Assembly: GCA_964549475.1 (NCBI GenBank)
Contig: CAZJXH010000018.1
Coordinates: 1-24,021, forward strand
Reading direction: 5' to 3'
DNA length: 24,021 nt
Source: JBBQKF01 sp964549475
GTDB lineage: Bacteria > Bacillota > Clostridia > Saccharofermentanales > UBA5734
In this document: positions 1 to 8,824 of the stretch, piece after piece
How positions within the stretch are numbered: position 1 is the stretch's first letter
Layout: each line of letters begins with the position of its first letter
The notes under the pieces: generated by a model
Databases searched by the model: none
Told to the model about the DNA's origin: nothing
Seen by the model: the letters and a program-made list of their open reading frames with translations, nothing else
Translations under genes and position numbers: made by a program

Positions 1-486
1 CTGGGATAGGATCGTCTCTTCTTTTTCGGACAGGATATGCTGTTTGTTTCGGATGATATCGTCCAGATAATGGGTGTATTCTTTCAGTCCTTTTTCCTCG
101 AACATCCATGTCCGTAATGTCTCTTCCTCGATTTTGGATATAGCGGGAGCGATAATGGATGTTTTTGCCGACAGAGAGAAATATTCCCCGACAATACGGT
201 CAAACATTGCCTGATAGACTGGATTGCCATTATTCAGGTCTTTGTTCATTTTTGCGTATGCATACAGCTCCATGATTTGAGCGGAGCATTCCTGGTCAAG
301 GTCCAGAACACACGCCAGTGTTTTTGCGGATTCATGGATGCGGTCTTTATAGGATAGCAGCCGCGTCAGCGGTTCCTGCATTTTTTGAAGGGCTTCCTCC
401 CATTCCCCGGATGATGTGAAAATATCGCTCAGCCGCCATGTATATTGTTCGTTGATTTCATCTCTTGCCTTGATTTCTTCTGGCAT
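1..486 (-). CDS. pepF: Oligoendopeptidase F, N-terminal part (cut by window edge)
   Basis: This is the first 162 codons of a gene that continues past the left edge. The protein starts MPEEIKARDEINEQYTWRLS and goes on DIFTSSGEWEEALQKM, the typical opening of M3-family oligoendopeptidase F, a cytoplasmic zinc peptidase that cleaves short oligopeptides. The visible part is the all-helical N-terminal domain; the HEXXH zinc motif lies outside the window and cannot be checked. The ATG is preceded by AAAGGAG at good spacing. It lies 42 bases after the DUF5711 gene in the same direction with no terminator between them, so it may be read through from the ABC cassette. Identification rests on N-terminal similarity only. 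Confidence 0.85.
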   Translation of the reverse strand, partial: MPEEIKARDEINEQYTWRLSDIFTSSGEWEEALQKMQEPLTRLLSYKDRIHESAKTLACVLDLDQECSAQIMELYAYAKMNKDLNNGNPVYQAMFDRIVGEYFSLSAKTSIIAPAISKIEEETLRTWMFEEKGLKEYTHYLDDIIRNKQHILSEKEETILSQ

Positions 487-495
487 GAATTTTCT

Positions 496-519
496 CCTTT
501 TCGTTTCCCTTTTCGTTTC
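496..519 (-). repeat. Tandem 12-bp duplication just before the pepF ribosome binding site
   Basis: On the minus strand GAAACGAAAAGG occurs twice head to tail. The second copy runs directly into the AAAGGAG ribosome binding site of pepF. The duplication creates an extra purine-rich, SD-like tract ahead of the real one. Both copies are identical, which suggests a recent slippage duplication. Confidence 0.85.
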
Positions 520-528
520 TCTTTTTCT

Positions 529-1659
529 CTATGGAACGAATGTCGTGACGCCATCTCTGGCAACAACAATCACCTGATTGGACGAAGAGGCGAATCCCAC
601 TCGTATCGGAGATGCGCTGACAGGGGTCCGGGATTTTTCCTTCATTTTATCCAATGAGACACAGACGATTGCATTTCCTGATCCGACAGCTGCCATCGAA
701 TCTTTTACTGCGATGGATGTCACTTCCTCTGATAACGGAACACCTTCGCTTATCGAGCCGTCTTTTTTAACCAGGTAAAGACTCGGAACATCTCCGGCCT
801 CTTTCTTGGCAACCACCAGGATTCCTTTGCTAGAAGAGATGGTGTTGTATATTTTTGAAAAGGTAAGATGATATTTCTCATTCGTTCCGTCAAAGGAAAT
901 CATGTCCGATACTCCGCAGCTGACTGGATTCTTATCCGAATCATAAAGCAGGGTCGGAAGCAATTCGGTGATTTGCGGGATAAATTGGCCTTTCGCATCT
1001 CCGCTGATTCCAAATCGTTTCAGCATGGGCTGGACACTCGCACCATCCGTGTTGACCAGCAGCACGTCCACCAGGGTGGAATCCGGGTTGATCTCCGCCG
1101 ATAGAATGTAACCGGACTCTGCGGACTGCCAGGAGAAAATTCCAGATCCATCTGGTTTGAATATGCTTGAAACACCTTTGATTCCGGCTTCATCCATGAC
1201 CAGTGCGATATAGCCATCCTTATTGATCGAACCAAAATCGATGGTCGACTTCGCCACCCCTTTAAACAGGACCTTTTCTGTATCCAGAACAAGATATTGG
1301 AATCCATTCGTATCCACGACCAGCGCCTTATTGGATGAAATTTTACAGAAAGGAGCTTCCATCGAAACCGCTTCCCCGAATAATTCATTCCCCTTCAAAT
1401 CCAAATAGGAAACTCGATCATGGCCCAATTTTACAAGCCCGTTCCCGAATGGATACAATTTTTGCGCTTCAACGGCATCACAGATAAATCCGGACGTCGC
1501 AGGATTGTTGATATCGGATTCCGTCGGATTGTTCCATAGATCCTCTTCCGGAAAACGAACGACCATGACGACGGATGCAACCATTAAAACAACCGCCAAA
1601 AGAACTAAGATAATTAGTCCGGCTTTGTTCTTCTTTTGTTGATTTCGATGGGGATCCAT
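529..1659 (-). CDS. DUF5711-like membrane-anchored protein
   Basis: Protein of 376 aa with a basic N-terminus, one membrane segment (about residues 13-34) and a large extracytoplasmic part of short beta-rich repeats (GNGLVKLGHDRVSYLDLKG, then NKALVVDTNGFQYLVLDT). This pattern suggests a propeller-like fold and resembles the DUF5711 family of Clostridia, whose function is unknown. The ATG at 1659 is preferred over the upstream TTG at 1677 because GGAG sits 6-7 bases before it. It begins 23 bases after the DUF4340 gene and is the last member of the ABC cassette before pepF. It may be a surface accessory of the transporter, which is inferred from position only. Confidence 0.7.
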   Translation of the reverse strand: MDPHRNQQKKNKAGLIILVLLAVVLMVASVVMVVRFPEEDLWNNPTESDINNPATSGFICDAVEAQKLYPFGNGLVKLGHDRVSYLDLKGNELFGEAVSMEAPFCKISSNKALVVDTNGFQYLVLDTEKVLFKGVAKSTIDFGSINKDGYIALVMDEAGIKGVSSIFKPDGSGIFSWQSAESGYILSAEINPDSTLVDVLLVNTDGASVQPMLKRFGISGDAKGQFIPQITELLPTLLYDSDKNPVSCGVSDMISFDGTNEKYHLTFSKIYNTISSSKGILVVAKKEAGDVPSLYLVKKDGSISEGVPLSEEVTSIAVKDSMAAVGSGNAIVCVSLDKMKEKSRTPVSASPIRVGFASSSNQVIVVARDGVTTFVP

Positions 1660-1682
1660 CTGTTTCACTCCAATCAAAAGAG

Positions 1683-3164
1683 TTATTTATACACTCCATT
1701 TACCTGATTTTTCATTGCGTCCTGCAAAATACGGTAAGCAGGAAGAATCCCCTCATTTCCAGTATCTTCCGAGTCGAAATCCCCTTTGTCCACGTAATAG
1801 CCTTGATATGCCCCGTCTTTGAAGACATAATAGGTTGAATCATCGCGCTTGACAAAAGCAAGGTGAATGCCCGTCCCGCCTGCGTCAGTCATTGTGTAAT
1901 CAATGGTGATAAGCGGCTGGTAAGCAGGTTTTGCGGTCAGATCAAGATTTTTGATCATGATGCTGATCACGGATTGGTAGAATGTCCGGAAATAGGAGGT
2001 ATCGCTGGCAGTGGCCACATTGGCGTCCTGTCCATTCACCTTGAAATCCGAAGTTTCCTTGCTGTCCTGGGAATCTTTGACATCGCAATGAATCGTCTGG
2101 TTGTCGATCTTGATATCAATTCCGCTCACCGTCCATATGGAAGGAACCGCGACGAAAGAAGAGACCAGTTCAAGGAAAGGCTTGTCAATCGAGGTCATGG
2201 CGCTTGTGGAAACTTTAAAAACCGCATTCAGATAGTCGCTGTATGCATACAGCAGACTGCTTCCGGCACTCGAACCCAGGATGCAATGGACCGCCTTTTT
2301 GTCCCCGGTCAGAGTGAATTCATAGCTCGGATGATCCAATCCGTATTTGGACAGGTCTTTCGGTGCCAGTTCGACGAAAGAGGATGCGGATATAGTGGTC
2401 AATTCAGTCAGGAAAGTGGTATAATTCGTAGCATTTGCATCAAGGGCGAGCGGAGACGTGATTTTCCATGTAGCCGGCGTCTTCCCGTCTGCTGAAGCAT
2501 CATTGTTTGATATGGCGGTAAAATCGGCTTTGTCGCTGGCTCTCTTGAATTCCAGTTTTTTTGATTCGGCTATGGTGAAACTGTGCAACACCAGGGAAGT
2601 ATCCAAGAAGTCCATTGCAGAAACCATCGCGGCCTTTGCATTGGCCGAACTTGCAATGCAGATCCGTCCACTGCCCTCGAGCATGGCATAATGAGTCTCG
2701 GATTTAGCGGTTTCTTTTCCAATCAGGATTTTCTTTTTTTCGCCGGACTTAAGTGTGAGTAATATGGTTGCGGATGGCTTGTCCAAGCCGTATTCCGATA
2801 GGTTCGCCCCGGAATTGTTCACAATTCCTTCCGCTTCCATCAGAATATATTCCTTCACTTTCTGGTCAATCAGCGTCTGGCTGTAAAAAGAATTTTCCGG
2901 AGAAGTGAGTTTCCATTCGGTGACTTCCTCTCCGCTTTCGGTTTTCCCTGTTCCGGGAACAAACTCCAGTGTGCCGCCGCTGTTTTCTATGGTGATTTTT
3001 GCGATGTCCGCTTCCTTCACCTCAACAACCGGTTCGACTGCAGGGGTCGGGGTGATATCGGTTTCCGCCGCATTCTTGTTTTTATAATAGGAGGTAATGA
3101 CCAAAGCCCCGATCAACAGAACCAGGATAATTGAAAATATGACTATTTTTTTCCATTGTTTCAT
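1683..3164 (-). CDS. DUF4340 domain protein, ABC-cassette accessory
   Basis: Protein of 493 aa with an N-terminal membrane anchor (residues 7-26), a Pro/Thr-rich spacer (about 38-50) and a long extracytoplasmic region. Two internal repeats are visible: WKLTSP (84-89) followed by LSEYGLDKPS (122-131), and WKITSP (233-238) followed by LSKYGLDHPS (271-280). These YGLDxPS motifs are typical of DUF4340, a family usually found beside Gld-type ABC transporter genes. Its biochemical role is unknown. It starts 23 bases after the GldG-like gene, so the two are surely co-transcribed. The N-terminal domain may be a duplication of the second one. Confidence 0.8.
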   Translation of the reverse strand: MKQWKKIVIFSIILVLLIGALVITSYYKNKNAAETDITPTPAVEPVVEVKEADIAKITIENSGGTLEFVPGTGKTESGEEVTEWKLTSPENSFYSQTLIDQKVKEYILMEAEGIVNNSGANLSEYGLDKPSATILLTLKSGEKKKILIGKETAKSETHYAMLEGSGRICIASSANAKAAMVSAMDFLDTSLVLHSFTIAESKKLEFKRASDKADFTAISNNDASADGKTPATWKITSPLALDANATNYTTFLTELTTISASSFVELAPKDLSKYGLDHPSYEFTLTGDKKAVHCILGSSAGSSLLYAYSDYLNAVFKVSTSAMTSIDKPFLELVSSFVAVPSIWTVSGIDIKIDNQTIHCDVKDSQDSKETSDFKVNGQDANVATASDTSYFRTFYQSVISIMIKNLDLTAKPAYQPLITIDYTMTDAGGTGIHLAFVKRDDSTYYVFKDGAYQGYYVDKGDFDSEDTGNEGILPAYRILQDAMKNQVNGVYK

Positions 3165-3187
3165 GAAATTCCCTCCAAAGGACTATT

Positions 3188-4711
3188 TTACAGGTTTTTC
3201 CTTTTTCTGTATACAATCAACGCCATGATCAGGAGTCCGATCGGAATAAGGATGATGCATACAACAGTCGCGATCCAGTATGTTGTATTGGTTCCGGTGG
3301 TCAGCAGATAAGAAGGAAGCTCTTTTGCGGTAATCAGCAATTCATTTCCTTTCGCATTCATCAGCCATTGAACCGAATTGTAGAAAGAATAGATATTATA
3401 GACCTGTGAGCCAAGGGATTTGAGGATGGGGTCGGCGATATACTCGGTTGCTCCGATCACCATGACTTTCGCGGATTGGGTGACTTTCACGGTATCAATG
3501 TATCCGGCATTGGCACATGCAAGTCCGACATTGGAAATTGCTGCCGGGGATGTCTTGTCCGGGTCACCGTTCGTTTCGATCAGGGCCTTGTCTCCGGTTT
3601 GCAGGATGTAGCTCATGGTGAGGGAATCATTTTTATTCTTCAGTTCATTGATGGCTCTGACATTGTTAACCAGAGTGCTTTTATTGACTGCGGCAGTTGT
3701 AATCACACTGGACGGTGCATCAATAAGGAAATAGTAGGCGTCATCGTTGTAGCGCCGTTCCTTGTCGCCTTCCCGGACACGGTTATTGGAAATTTCAATG
3801 TTATAGTCGGTAAGAAGAGAATTCAATACCGGATAGGAAACGTTGCTGAAAGGAGCAAGGACCATCAGGGAATTCCCTTTTCGTAAAAAAGCATCGAGGA
3901 GATTCTTCGTCTTTTCGTTGATGTCCTTTGTCGGAGCAAGCATGACAAGTAGTCTCGCATCATCGGGAATCGCGGTTGCAGTGAGAAGGTCCAGGTCCTT
4001 GACAAGATAATTATTGTCCTTCAAAACACCGAGCATCGTGGTATAATCCGTTGCATAAGCCGCCTCGCCCTGCCCTTTCGTCATATAGACAATCGGGGTC
4101 TCTGCGGATGTCGCATAGACGATCGCGCCGCTGAATGCCTGCTCTGCGGTAACACCGGTGATTTCCATCGCATAGGTGGTTTCATTCAATTCTGTCTTGA
4201 AAATATCACTCTCTGAAACAACTCTTGCTTTCTTGTATTCCTTGCAATAAACAACAAATTCCTTCTGTTCAAGAGCCAGCAAGTTGTCTGGGTCGAGTTC
4301 GGTCTTGATGGAAGGGGTCTGCACCGGATCGATGTATTGGACAGTGACTCTCCCGTTGCTCTGTTTCACATATTCGTCCAGTAAAATCTCGACATCCGTG
4401 TAGTTGCTGACGGTGCCCTTTTCATATAAGCCCACGATTGTAATGTCTTTATCCAGTTTCCCAAGCAATTGCGTTGTCACATCGCCTACAGAAAATAGAT
4501 TGGTTTGTGACCAGTCCCATTTTAAAAGGTTTCCAAAAAGGGATTCGAATACAAGATTGAAAATAACAACAATCGCGATAAATAAAATCGCAGAAGAAAC
4601 CGATATGATCTTCAGACTCTTGTTCCGCTTGTCGAATGGCTTGATAATTTTCGCTTTTTTCTCTTTCTTCGAGGTTTCTTCGTTATTTGAAATAAGCTCT
4701 TTATTCTTCAC
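3188..4711 (-). CDS. GldG-like ABC transporter auxiliary protein
   Basis: Protein of 507 aa resembling the ABC-transporter auxiliary family that includes GldG. It has a lysine-rich cytoplasmic N-terminus, a membrane segment (about 33-55), the hallmark region WDWSQTNLFSVGDVTTQLL (about 65-83), a large external domain and a C-terminal membrane segment (about 479-500) followed by RKRKN. I chose the GTG at 4711 because AAGGA lies about 10 bases upstream. The frame is open to a TTG at 4780 and an ATG at 4774, but neither has a visible ribosome binding site. It follows the permease gene and precedes DUF4340. The family is known as a partner of GldA/GldF; the cargo in Bacillota is unknown. Confidence 0.82.
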   Translation of the reverse strand: MKNKELISNNEETSKKEKKAKIIKPFDKRNKSLKIISVSSAILFIAIVVIFNLVFESLFGNLLKWDWSQTNLFSVGDVTTQLLGKLDKDITIVGLYEKGTVSNYTDVEILLDEYVKQSNGRVTVQYIDPVQTPSIKTELDPDNLLALEQKEFVVYCKEYKKARVVSESDIFKTELNETTYAMEITGVTAEQAFSGAIVYATSAETPIVYMTKGQGEAAYATDYTTMLGVLKDNNYLVKDLDLLTATAIPDDARLLVMLAPTKDINEKTKNLLDAFLRKGNSLMVLAPFSNVSYPVLNSLLTDYNIEISNNRVREGDKERRYNDDAYYFLIDAPSSVITTAAVNKSTLVNNVRAINELKNKNDSLTMSYILQTGDKALIETNGDPDKTSPAAISNVGLACANAGYIDTVKVTQSAKVMVIGATEYIADPILKSLGSQVYNIYSFYNSVQWLMNAKGNELLITAKELPSYLLTTGTNTTYWIATVVCIILIPIGLLIMALIVYRKRKNL

Positions 4712-4798
4712 AGGTACACCGTCCTTATCTTTATTATGTTGATTGCGATCTTTGCGGCCGCAATTTTTTATCATGATCAAATTCTGGATAGCATGTTC

Positions 4799-5587
4799 TT
4801 ACTTCTGTGTCCAACGACGTTTCTCTATCACGCGTATGGTCAGGAAAAGGAAAATCGCGATAAGGCTTGCGAAAAAGATAAGGGGTGTAATTTCAAAAAT
4901 CCCGCTTCCGAAATTATCCAGGCGGGCGGTCGGATTCGGCCACTGAACAAATGATGTGACCGATGTGGCCACTCCGTCGATCTGCAAATCGGTCAGCCCC
5001 ATGATATTGATTTTAGAGATAAGAGTGGATATGACAGATCCCATGATCGAAGCGATCCCATCGAGGATCATGAACACGAAAATGGTTGAAAAGGTGATAA
5101 TTGCCGAGATAACCTGGTTTTCTGTCAATGACGACGCAAAAAGCCCGATGGCCAGATATGCCGCACCGATACAGATAAATCCAATATAGGCTCCCAGCAC
5201 TTTCGCATCGACGACACCGCCAAAGGCAAGGGTGAAGAGGATAAAAATAATGGAAGTGGCTGTCATGATCAAAAGCAGGTACAATGAGGCCAGATACTTG
5301 CCGATGACGATTTCGAACACCGAAGCCGGCGAGGTCAGAAGCAGCACTTCCGATCCGTTCTTCCTCTCCTCGGAAAAGCTTCTCATGGTGATCATTGGAA
5401 CAATGATCATAAACAGGATGCTCTGGACAGACAGCAAGATCGATCCGACATCCGAATATTTATACTGTAGATTCGAAACAAAGACAAAGCTTGTAATAAG
5501 CATAAAAAGAGCCAGTACAATGTATCCAATCGGTGATTTGAAATAGGACTGGATCTCTCTTTTGACAATGGCATTAATCCTTCTCAT
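4799..5587 (-). CDS. ABC-2-type transporter permease, GldF-like
   Basis: Protein of 262 aa with about six hydrophobic helices and the typical ABC-2 permease opening, IVKREIQSYFKSPIGYIVLA, where a short amphipathic segment precedes the first membrane helix. RSFSEERKNGSEVLLLTSP (about 69-87) is the cytoplasmic coupling region common in this family. The ATG follows directly after the TAG stop of the ATPase gene with no gap, and its ribosome binding site (AGGAGG) lies inside the ATPase coding end, so translation is probably coupled. It should pair with the adjacent ATPase and the GldG-like protein. Confidence 0.88.
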   Translation of the reverse strand: MRRINAIVKREIQSYFKSPIGYIVLALFMLITSFVFVSNLQYKYSDVGSILLSVQSILFMIIVPMITMRSFSEERKNGSEVLLLTSPASVFEIVIGKYLASLYLLLIMTATSIIFILFTLAFGGVVDAKVLGAYIGFICIGAAYLAIGLFASSLTENQVISAIITFSTIFVFMILDGIASIMGSVISTLISKINIMGLTDLQIDGVATSVTSFVQWPNPTARLDNFGSGIFEITPLIFFASLIAIFLFLTIRVIEKRRWTQK

Positions 5588-6547
5588 CTATGCATCCTCC
5601 TTTTTGTTTGTGCCACCGGTGGCGGTAACCTGCAGGAAAATATCCTCCAGGGTTGGATCAAGGGATTTCATCTCCAGGATAGGCCAGGAGTTTCTGGCCA
5701 TTTCGAAAAACACTTGTTTCCGCACATCGGTGTCAGGATTGTTCTCGATGGCGATCACGCAGACACCGTGGATTATATCCCCTGTAAGCTCCGCATGCTT
5801 GATTCCGGAAATCATTCTGATTTTCTGCAGAACCTCTTTCGACGGGCCTTCTACTGCGATTTGCACTTTGGACATCTTGGTGAATTGCTTCGACAGGTTC
5901 ACGGTGGAATCCACCGCGACAATCGCGCCCTTGCTGATGATGACCACGCGGTCGCAGACTGCGCTGACTTCGGGAAGGATATGGGAACTCAGGATCACCG
6001 TGTGGTTCTTCCCAAGATTTTTGATAAGGCTTCTGATCTCGATGATCTGTTTCGGGTCCAGGCCTACAGTCGGTTCATCAAGGATCAGGACTTCGGGATT
6101 CCCGATCAGGGCCTGGGCGATTCCGACACGCTGCTTGTACCCTTTTGACAAATTCTTGATCAGTCGATGGGCAACATCAGTAATTCGCACCAGCTTCATG
6201 ATTTCTGCAATGTGTTTCGGCCGGTCGGATTTCTCGACGCCTTTCAACTCACTGACAAACTGCAGATATTCCAATGCGGTCATATCCATATAAAGCGGTG
6301 GATTCTCCGGCAGATATCCGATGCATTGCTTCGCTTTCTGCGGTTCATCCAAAATATCAAATCCGTTGACTTTCACTGTACCCGATGTCGCGGATAAAAA
6401 TCCGGTCACAATATTCATAGTAGTCGTTTTCCCGGCACCGTTCGGCCCCAGAAACCCTAAGATTTCGCCTTGTTCCACATCAAATGATATGTCATTGACT
6501 GCAAGGTTTGGACCATAATATTTCGTTAAATTACGAATTTCAATCAT
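5588..6547 (-). CDS. ABC transporter ATP-binding protein, GldA-like
   Basis: Protein of 319 aa with a complete ABC ATPase core: Walker A GPNGAGKTT (34-42), Q-loop region GYLPENPPLY (77-86), signature LSKGYKQR (133-140), Walker B LILDE (154-158), and an H-loop histidine in ILSSHILPE. The roughly 90-residue C-terminal extension is usual for drug/lipid/Gld-type ATPases that pair with ABC-2 permeases. The ATG at 6547 has AGGAGG just before it; the open frame extends to 6592 without a better site. It is the first gene of the cassette, behind a promoter at 6615-6643. Confidence 0.92.
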   Translation of the reverse strand: MIEIRNLTKYYGPNLAVNDISFDVEQGEILGFLGPNGAGKTTTMNIVTGFLSATSGTVKVNGFDILDEPQKAKQCIGYLPENPPLYMDMTALEYLQFVSELKGVEKSDRPKHIAEIMKLVRITDVAHRLIKNLSKGYKQRVGIAQALIGNPEVLILDEPTVGLDPKQIIEIRSLIKNLGKNHTVILSSHILPEVSAVCDRVVIISKGAIVAVDSTVNLSKQFTKMSKVQIAVEGPSKEVLQKIRMISGIKHAELTGDIIHGVCVIAIENNPDTDVRKQVFFEMARNSWPILEMKSLDPTLEDIFLQVTATGGTNKKEDA

Positions 6548-6614
6548 TCCGCTTCCTCCTACAAAATTTGTAATATGGCAATAGATTGTCACCTATTCTA
6601 AACTCAATTTCATT

Positions 6615-6643
6615 ATTATATCTTAAAGCCCTGTTTGAAACAA
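6615..6643 (-). promoter_or_regulatory. Promoter of the ABC cassette
   Basis: On the minus strand TTGTTT (6638-6643) and a perfect TATAAT (6615-6620) are separated by exactly 17 bases. The -35 box is weak (three of six consensus bases) but the -10 box and spacing are ideal. The start codon of the ATPase gene lies about 70 bases downstream. Confidence 0.65.
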
Positions 6644-6717
6644 TAAATGTTCACAATTGTTCGAATTTATTGACTTTTCAAACAAGCGGCCCTTGCTTTT
6701 TTTGTATACTTTATTTA

Positions 6718-6749
6718 TAAACAAAATCGCCCGGGGATACCAGGCGATT
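6718..6749 (-). terminator. Probable terminator after the NlpC/P60 gene
   Basis: On the minus strand AATCGCC (6743-6749) and GGCGATT (6725-6731) form a perfect 7-bp stem around an 11-base loop, followed by TTGTTTAT. The U-tract is imperfect. It lies about 50 bases after the stop codon of the hydrolase gene and upstream of the ABC-cassette promoter. A second inverted repeat (AATCCAC-A-GTGGATT) lies just ahead of it. Confidence 0.55.
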
Positions 6750-6797
6750 GAAGTGGAAAATCCACTGTGGATTCCTATCTGTTTTGATGGCGGGTCA

Positions 6798-7805
6798 TTA
6801 TGATTTAATGAAGCGATGCACCGAAATAATTTTGCATCCCCCCGCGGTATATTCCGAGACGCTTGCGATCCGGACTGCATTATTGGAAGAGGAGGCGTGG
6901 ATCATCATGCCGTTTCCGATATAAATAGCAACATGGGTAATGGATGTGCGTTTGTCATAAGTCCTGGTATCCCAGGCGATCACATCACCGGGTGCGATCT
7001 GTGAATAGGCAATGACAATTCCTGCATTGTAATAAGAATCGGTTCCACGGGGAGTGCTGATTCCATATCGGTTGAAAACATACCATGTGAGCCCTGAACA
7101 GTCAAATCCTACATTGGGATCCTCGCATCCATGGCGGTAATGGACGCCAATGTACTTCTTCGCTTCTGCGGCGATCGATTCTCCGAGCGTGTTCGCCACG
7201 ACAGGGGAAGTAATCTTTATTGTTGCGGTTTTCGTCTTTGGTTTGGGGGTCGGGGTCGCAGTTGGTTTAGGAGTCGGGGTTGGTTTCGTCTCGGCGATGA
7301 ATTCCGCTTTGATATAGCCAGTCACTCCATCCGCGCCAGCCACACGGATCCACTGTTCATTGACACCGGTCCGTGTAAATTCCTCAGCCAGTGAACCCTG
7401 CCGGATAACCGCCGCATCCAGGGATGGATACTGCCGCATGTTGACTCCGTTTGAATTGAGATAGACGATCGTGCTGTCCTCATAAAATGTCATATCAGCC
7501 GGCGGTGTGGTGCTTGCTTCTGCGGATTCATCATCCACAGACCCGAAAAGAAGCTCCTCCGAGTCCGAACCGCGATTGCCTAAGGCAATATCCTCCCGGA
7601 CATAATTCGCGAGAGCATACCCTGCCGAATCAAAATAGGAGTCCTCGGCGACTGCAGCGTCCGACTCCACACTCATGGAATTGGATGGATTGATATTGTT
7701 CGCTTGTAAAGATAGGGATAAAATAGGAGAGGTGATAACGGTTGCCATCACAGCACAGATAATGTATGCCGATGTATTTTTTCTTGCCCGTTTGATTATA
7801 TTCAT
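6798..7805 (-). CDS. Secreted SH3-NlpC/P60 cell-wall peptidase
   Basis: Protein of 335 aa with a signal peptide (residues 1 to about 35), an acidic spacer, a bacterial SH3 domain (about 112-171), a Pro/Thr linker with TPTPKP-type repeats (about 172-195) and a C-terminal NlpC/P60 domain (about 203-335). The catalytic cysteine is C236 in DCSGLTWYVF, the histidine is H291 in THVAIYIGNG, and the third polar residue is probably H303 in MIHAS. Such enzymes cut peptide stems of peptidoglycan, usually the gamma-D-glutamyl-diamino-acid bond; the exact bond here is inferred. GGAGG lies before the ATG. The gene stands alone between its own promoter and a probable terminator. Confidence 0.92.
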   Translation of the reverse strand: MNIIKRARKNTSAYIICAVMATVITSPILSLSLQANNINPSNSMSVESDAAVAEDSYFDSAGYALANYVREDIALGNRGSDSEELLFGSVDDESAEASTTPPADMTFYEDSTIVYLNSNGVNMRQYPSLDAAVIRQGSLAEEFTRTGVNEQWIRVAGADGVTGYIKAEFIAETKPTPTPKPTATPTPKPKTKTATIKITSPVVANTLGESIAAEAKKYIGVHYRHGCEDPNVGFDCSGLTWYVFNRYGISTPRGTDSYYNAGIVIAYSQIAPGDVIAWDTRTYDKRTSITHVAIYIGNGMMIHASSSNNAVRIASVSEYTAGGCKIISVHRFIKS

Positions 7806-7916
7806 TCTTCCTCCGTATGTTGGAAAGATTTAATATCGCATATCTCAGTGTCATAAGGGTAGTACATTGTCAAAATTTCGATTTAATATTTCCGAGTCAT
7901 TTCTTGCTCTTAAAAG

Positions 7917-7945
7917 ATTATAACGAACAATTCTCCTTTTTGCAA
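7917..7945 (-). promoter_or_regulatory. Promoter of the NlpC/P60 gene
   Basis: On the minus strand TTGCAA (7940-7945) and a perfect TATAAT (7917-7922) are separated by 17 bases. This predicts a leader of roughly 100 bases before the ATG at 7805. The leader holds no repeat that I could link to a known riboswitch. Confidence 0.7.
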
Positions 7946-7974
7946 ACCAGGATTGAAAATTTATGACAATTCGA

Positions 7975-7997
7975 CAACAATTATTACAATAATGTTG
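7975..7997. repeat. AT-rich inverted repeat after the thioesterase gene
   Basis: CAACA (7975-7979) and TGTTG (7993-7997) flank a smaller dyad (TTATT/AATAA), giving a 10-bp imperfect stem with a one-base bulge. It lies just after the stop codon of the thioesterase gene and about 30 bases upstream of the NlpC/P60 -35 box. It has no U-tract, so it could be a weak 3' hairpin or a regulator binding site for the next promoter. Confidence 0.45.
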
Positions 7998-8002
7998 CAT
8001 TT

Positions 8003-8824
8003 TCACAACAATGTATCCCAGTACAGAATGGAAACAAAAGCTGTTTTCTTATCTTCCTGATGCTTTCCGACAATGAAAGAGGCATCTTTCGCCTCGGAGC
8101 AGAATCCGTGGTCAATCGGCAATGGGACAAGATAAAGATCGATGGTCTCTCCCATTCTCACTTCGGAAATATAGTTGATATCCATCCCGATCAGGTTTGC
8201 ATCGGGAATTCCCCGCATCCCGGCCGCATCCATGCACCATGCGACATATCTTGTGTTGTTGACGTGGATATTCCGGTCGATTTCGCTGTAGCCTGCATAT
8301 TTGGATATAGTGGGAAGGGCTGGCAGTTCCGCTATGGACTCCTCCAGTTTGGGGCAATTGAATCCAAGCGCGCTCACGCTTTTTTCCATTACTTTGGGAT
8401 CGTTCAAGACGGTGATCTTCTGCGGCCGATGGGACTTTTTGTCCACCACCAGCCATGAAGTGGTGGCCTTCCCGTAAGATCGGCCTTTTGGATCCGTGAT
8501 GGCAAAATCGCGGATGGAAAACAGCCGCTCCACTCCATTTGTCCATGTATCAACGATGATACGGTCCTTCCATGCCGGGATGGCGGATAATCGCACGGAT
8601 GTCCGCATCAAAAGCCAGCAGTAACCCGCCGGATCCAATTCCGTCGCGCCAAGCCCGCTATACTCCGCATCAAGAGATGCCGCTTCCTGGAGCATCGATA
8701 CCAGTGCGAACGGCAGAAGTTCGTCCCGTACATCGGTTTCTGTACCGCGGATCGAATATTCATATTGTCTGGAATAATTCCGGATGATGTTCAATTCATT
8801 CTGGTTTGTCTGTTTCTGGTCCAT
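8003..8824 (-). CDS. Acyl-ACP thioesterase
   Basis: Protein of 273 aa matching the bacterial branch of the FatA/FatB acyl-ACP thioesterase family, a cytoplasmic double hot-dog enzyme that releases free fatty acids from acyl carrier protein. The N-terminal hot-dog includes LVSMLQEAASLDAE (41-54) and LLMRTSVRLS (71-80); WTNGVERLFSIRDF (94-107) is typical of the family. The second hot-dog begins with the catalytic motif D183-x-N185-x-H187-VNN (DRNIHVNNTRY). The length is normal for the family. GAGGAA precedes the ATG with slightly long spacing. It is monocistronic, with its own promoter. Chain-length preference cannot be read from the sequence. Confidence 0.9.
   Translation of the reverse strand: MDQKQTNQNELNIIRNYSRQYEYSIRGTETDVRDELLPFALVSMLQEAASLDAEYSGLGATELDPAGYCWLLMRTSVRLSAIPAWKDRIIVDTWTNGVERLFSIRDFAITDPKGRSYGKATTSWLVVDKKSHRPQKITVLNDPKVMEKSVSALGFNCPKLEESIAELPALPTISKYAGYSEIDRNIHVNNTRYVAWCMDAAGMRGIPDANLIGMDINYISEVRMGETIDLYLVPLPIDHGFCSEAKDASFIVGKHQEDKKTAFVSILYWDTLL

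Noticed and set aside
6558..6592. Upstream start codon extending the ABC ATPase by 15 residues
   Set aside because: The extension has no ribosome binding site, and the AGGAGG just before the ATG at 6547 gives the standard N-terminus MIEIRNLTKYYG.
6670..6717. TTGACT followed by TATACT on the plus strand as a promoter
   Set aside because: The boxes are about 29 bases apart, far from the 17 needed, and no plus-strand gene follows.
7868..7873. Perfect TTGACA (minus strand) as a second promoter of the NlpC/P60 gene
   Set aside because: No -10-like sequence is found 16-18 bases downstream. The upstream TTGCAA/TATAAT pair is much better.
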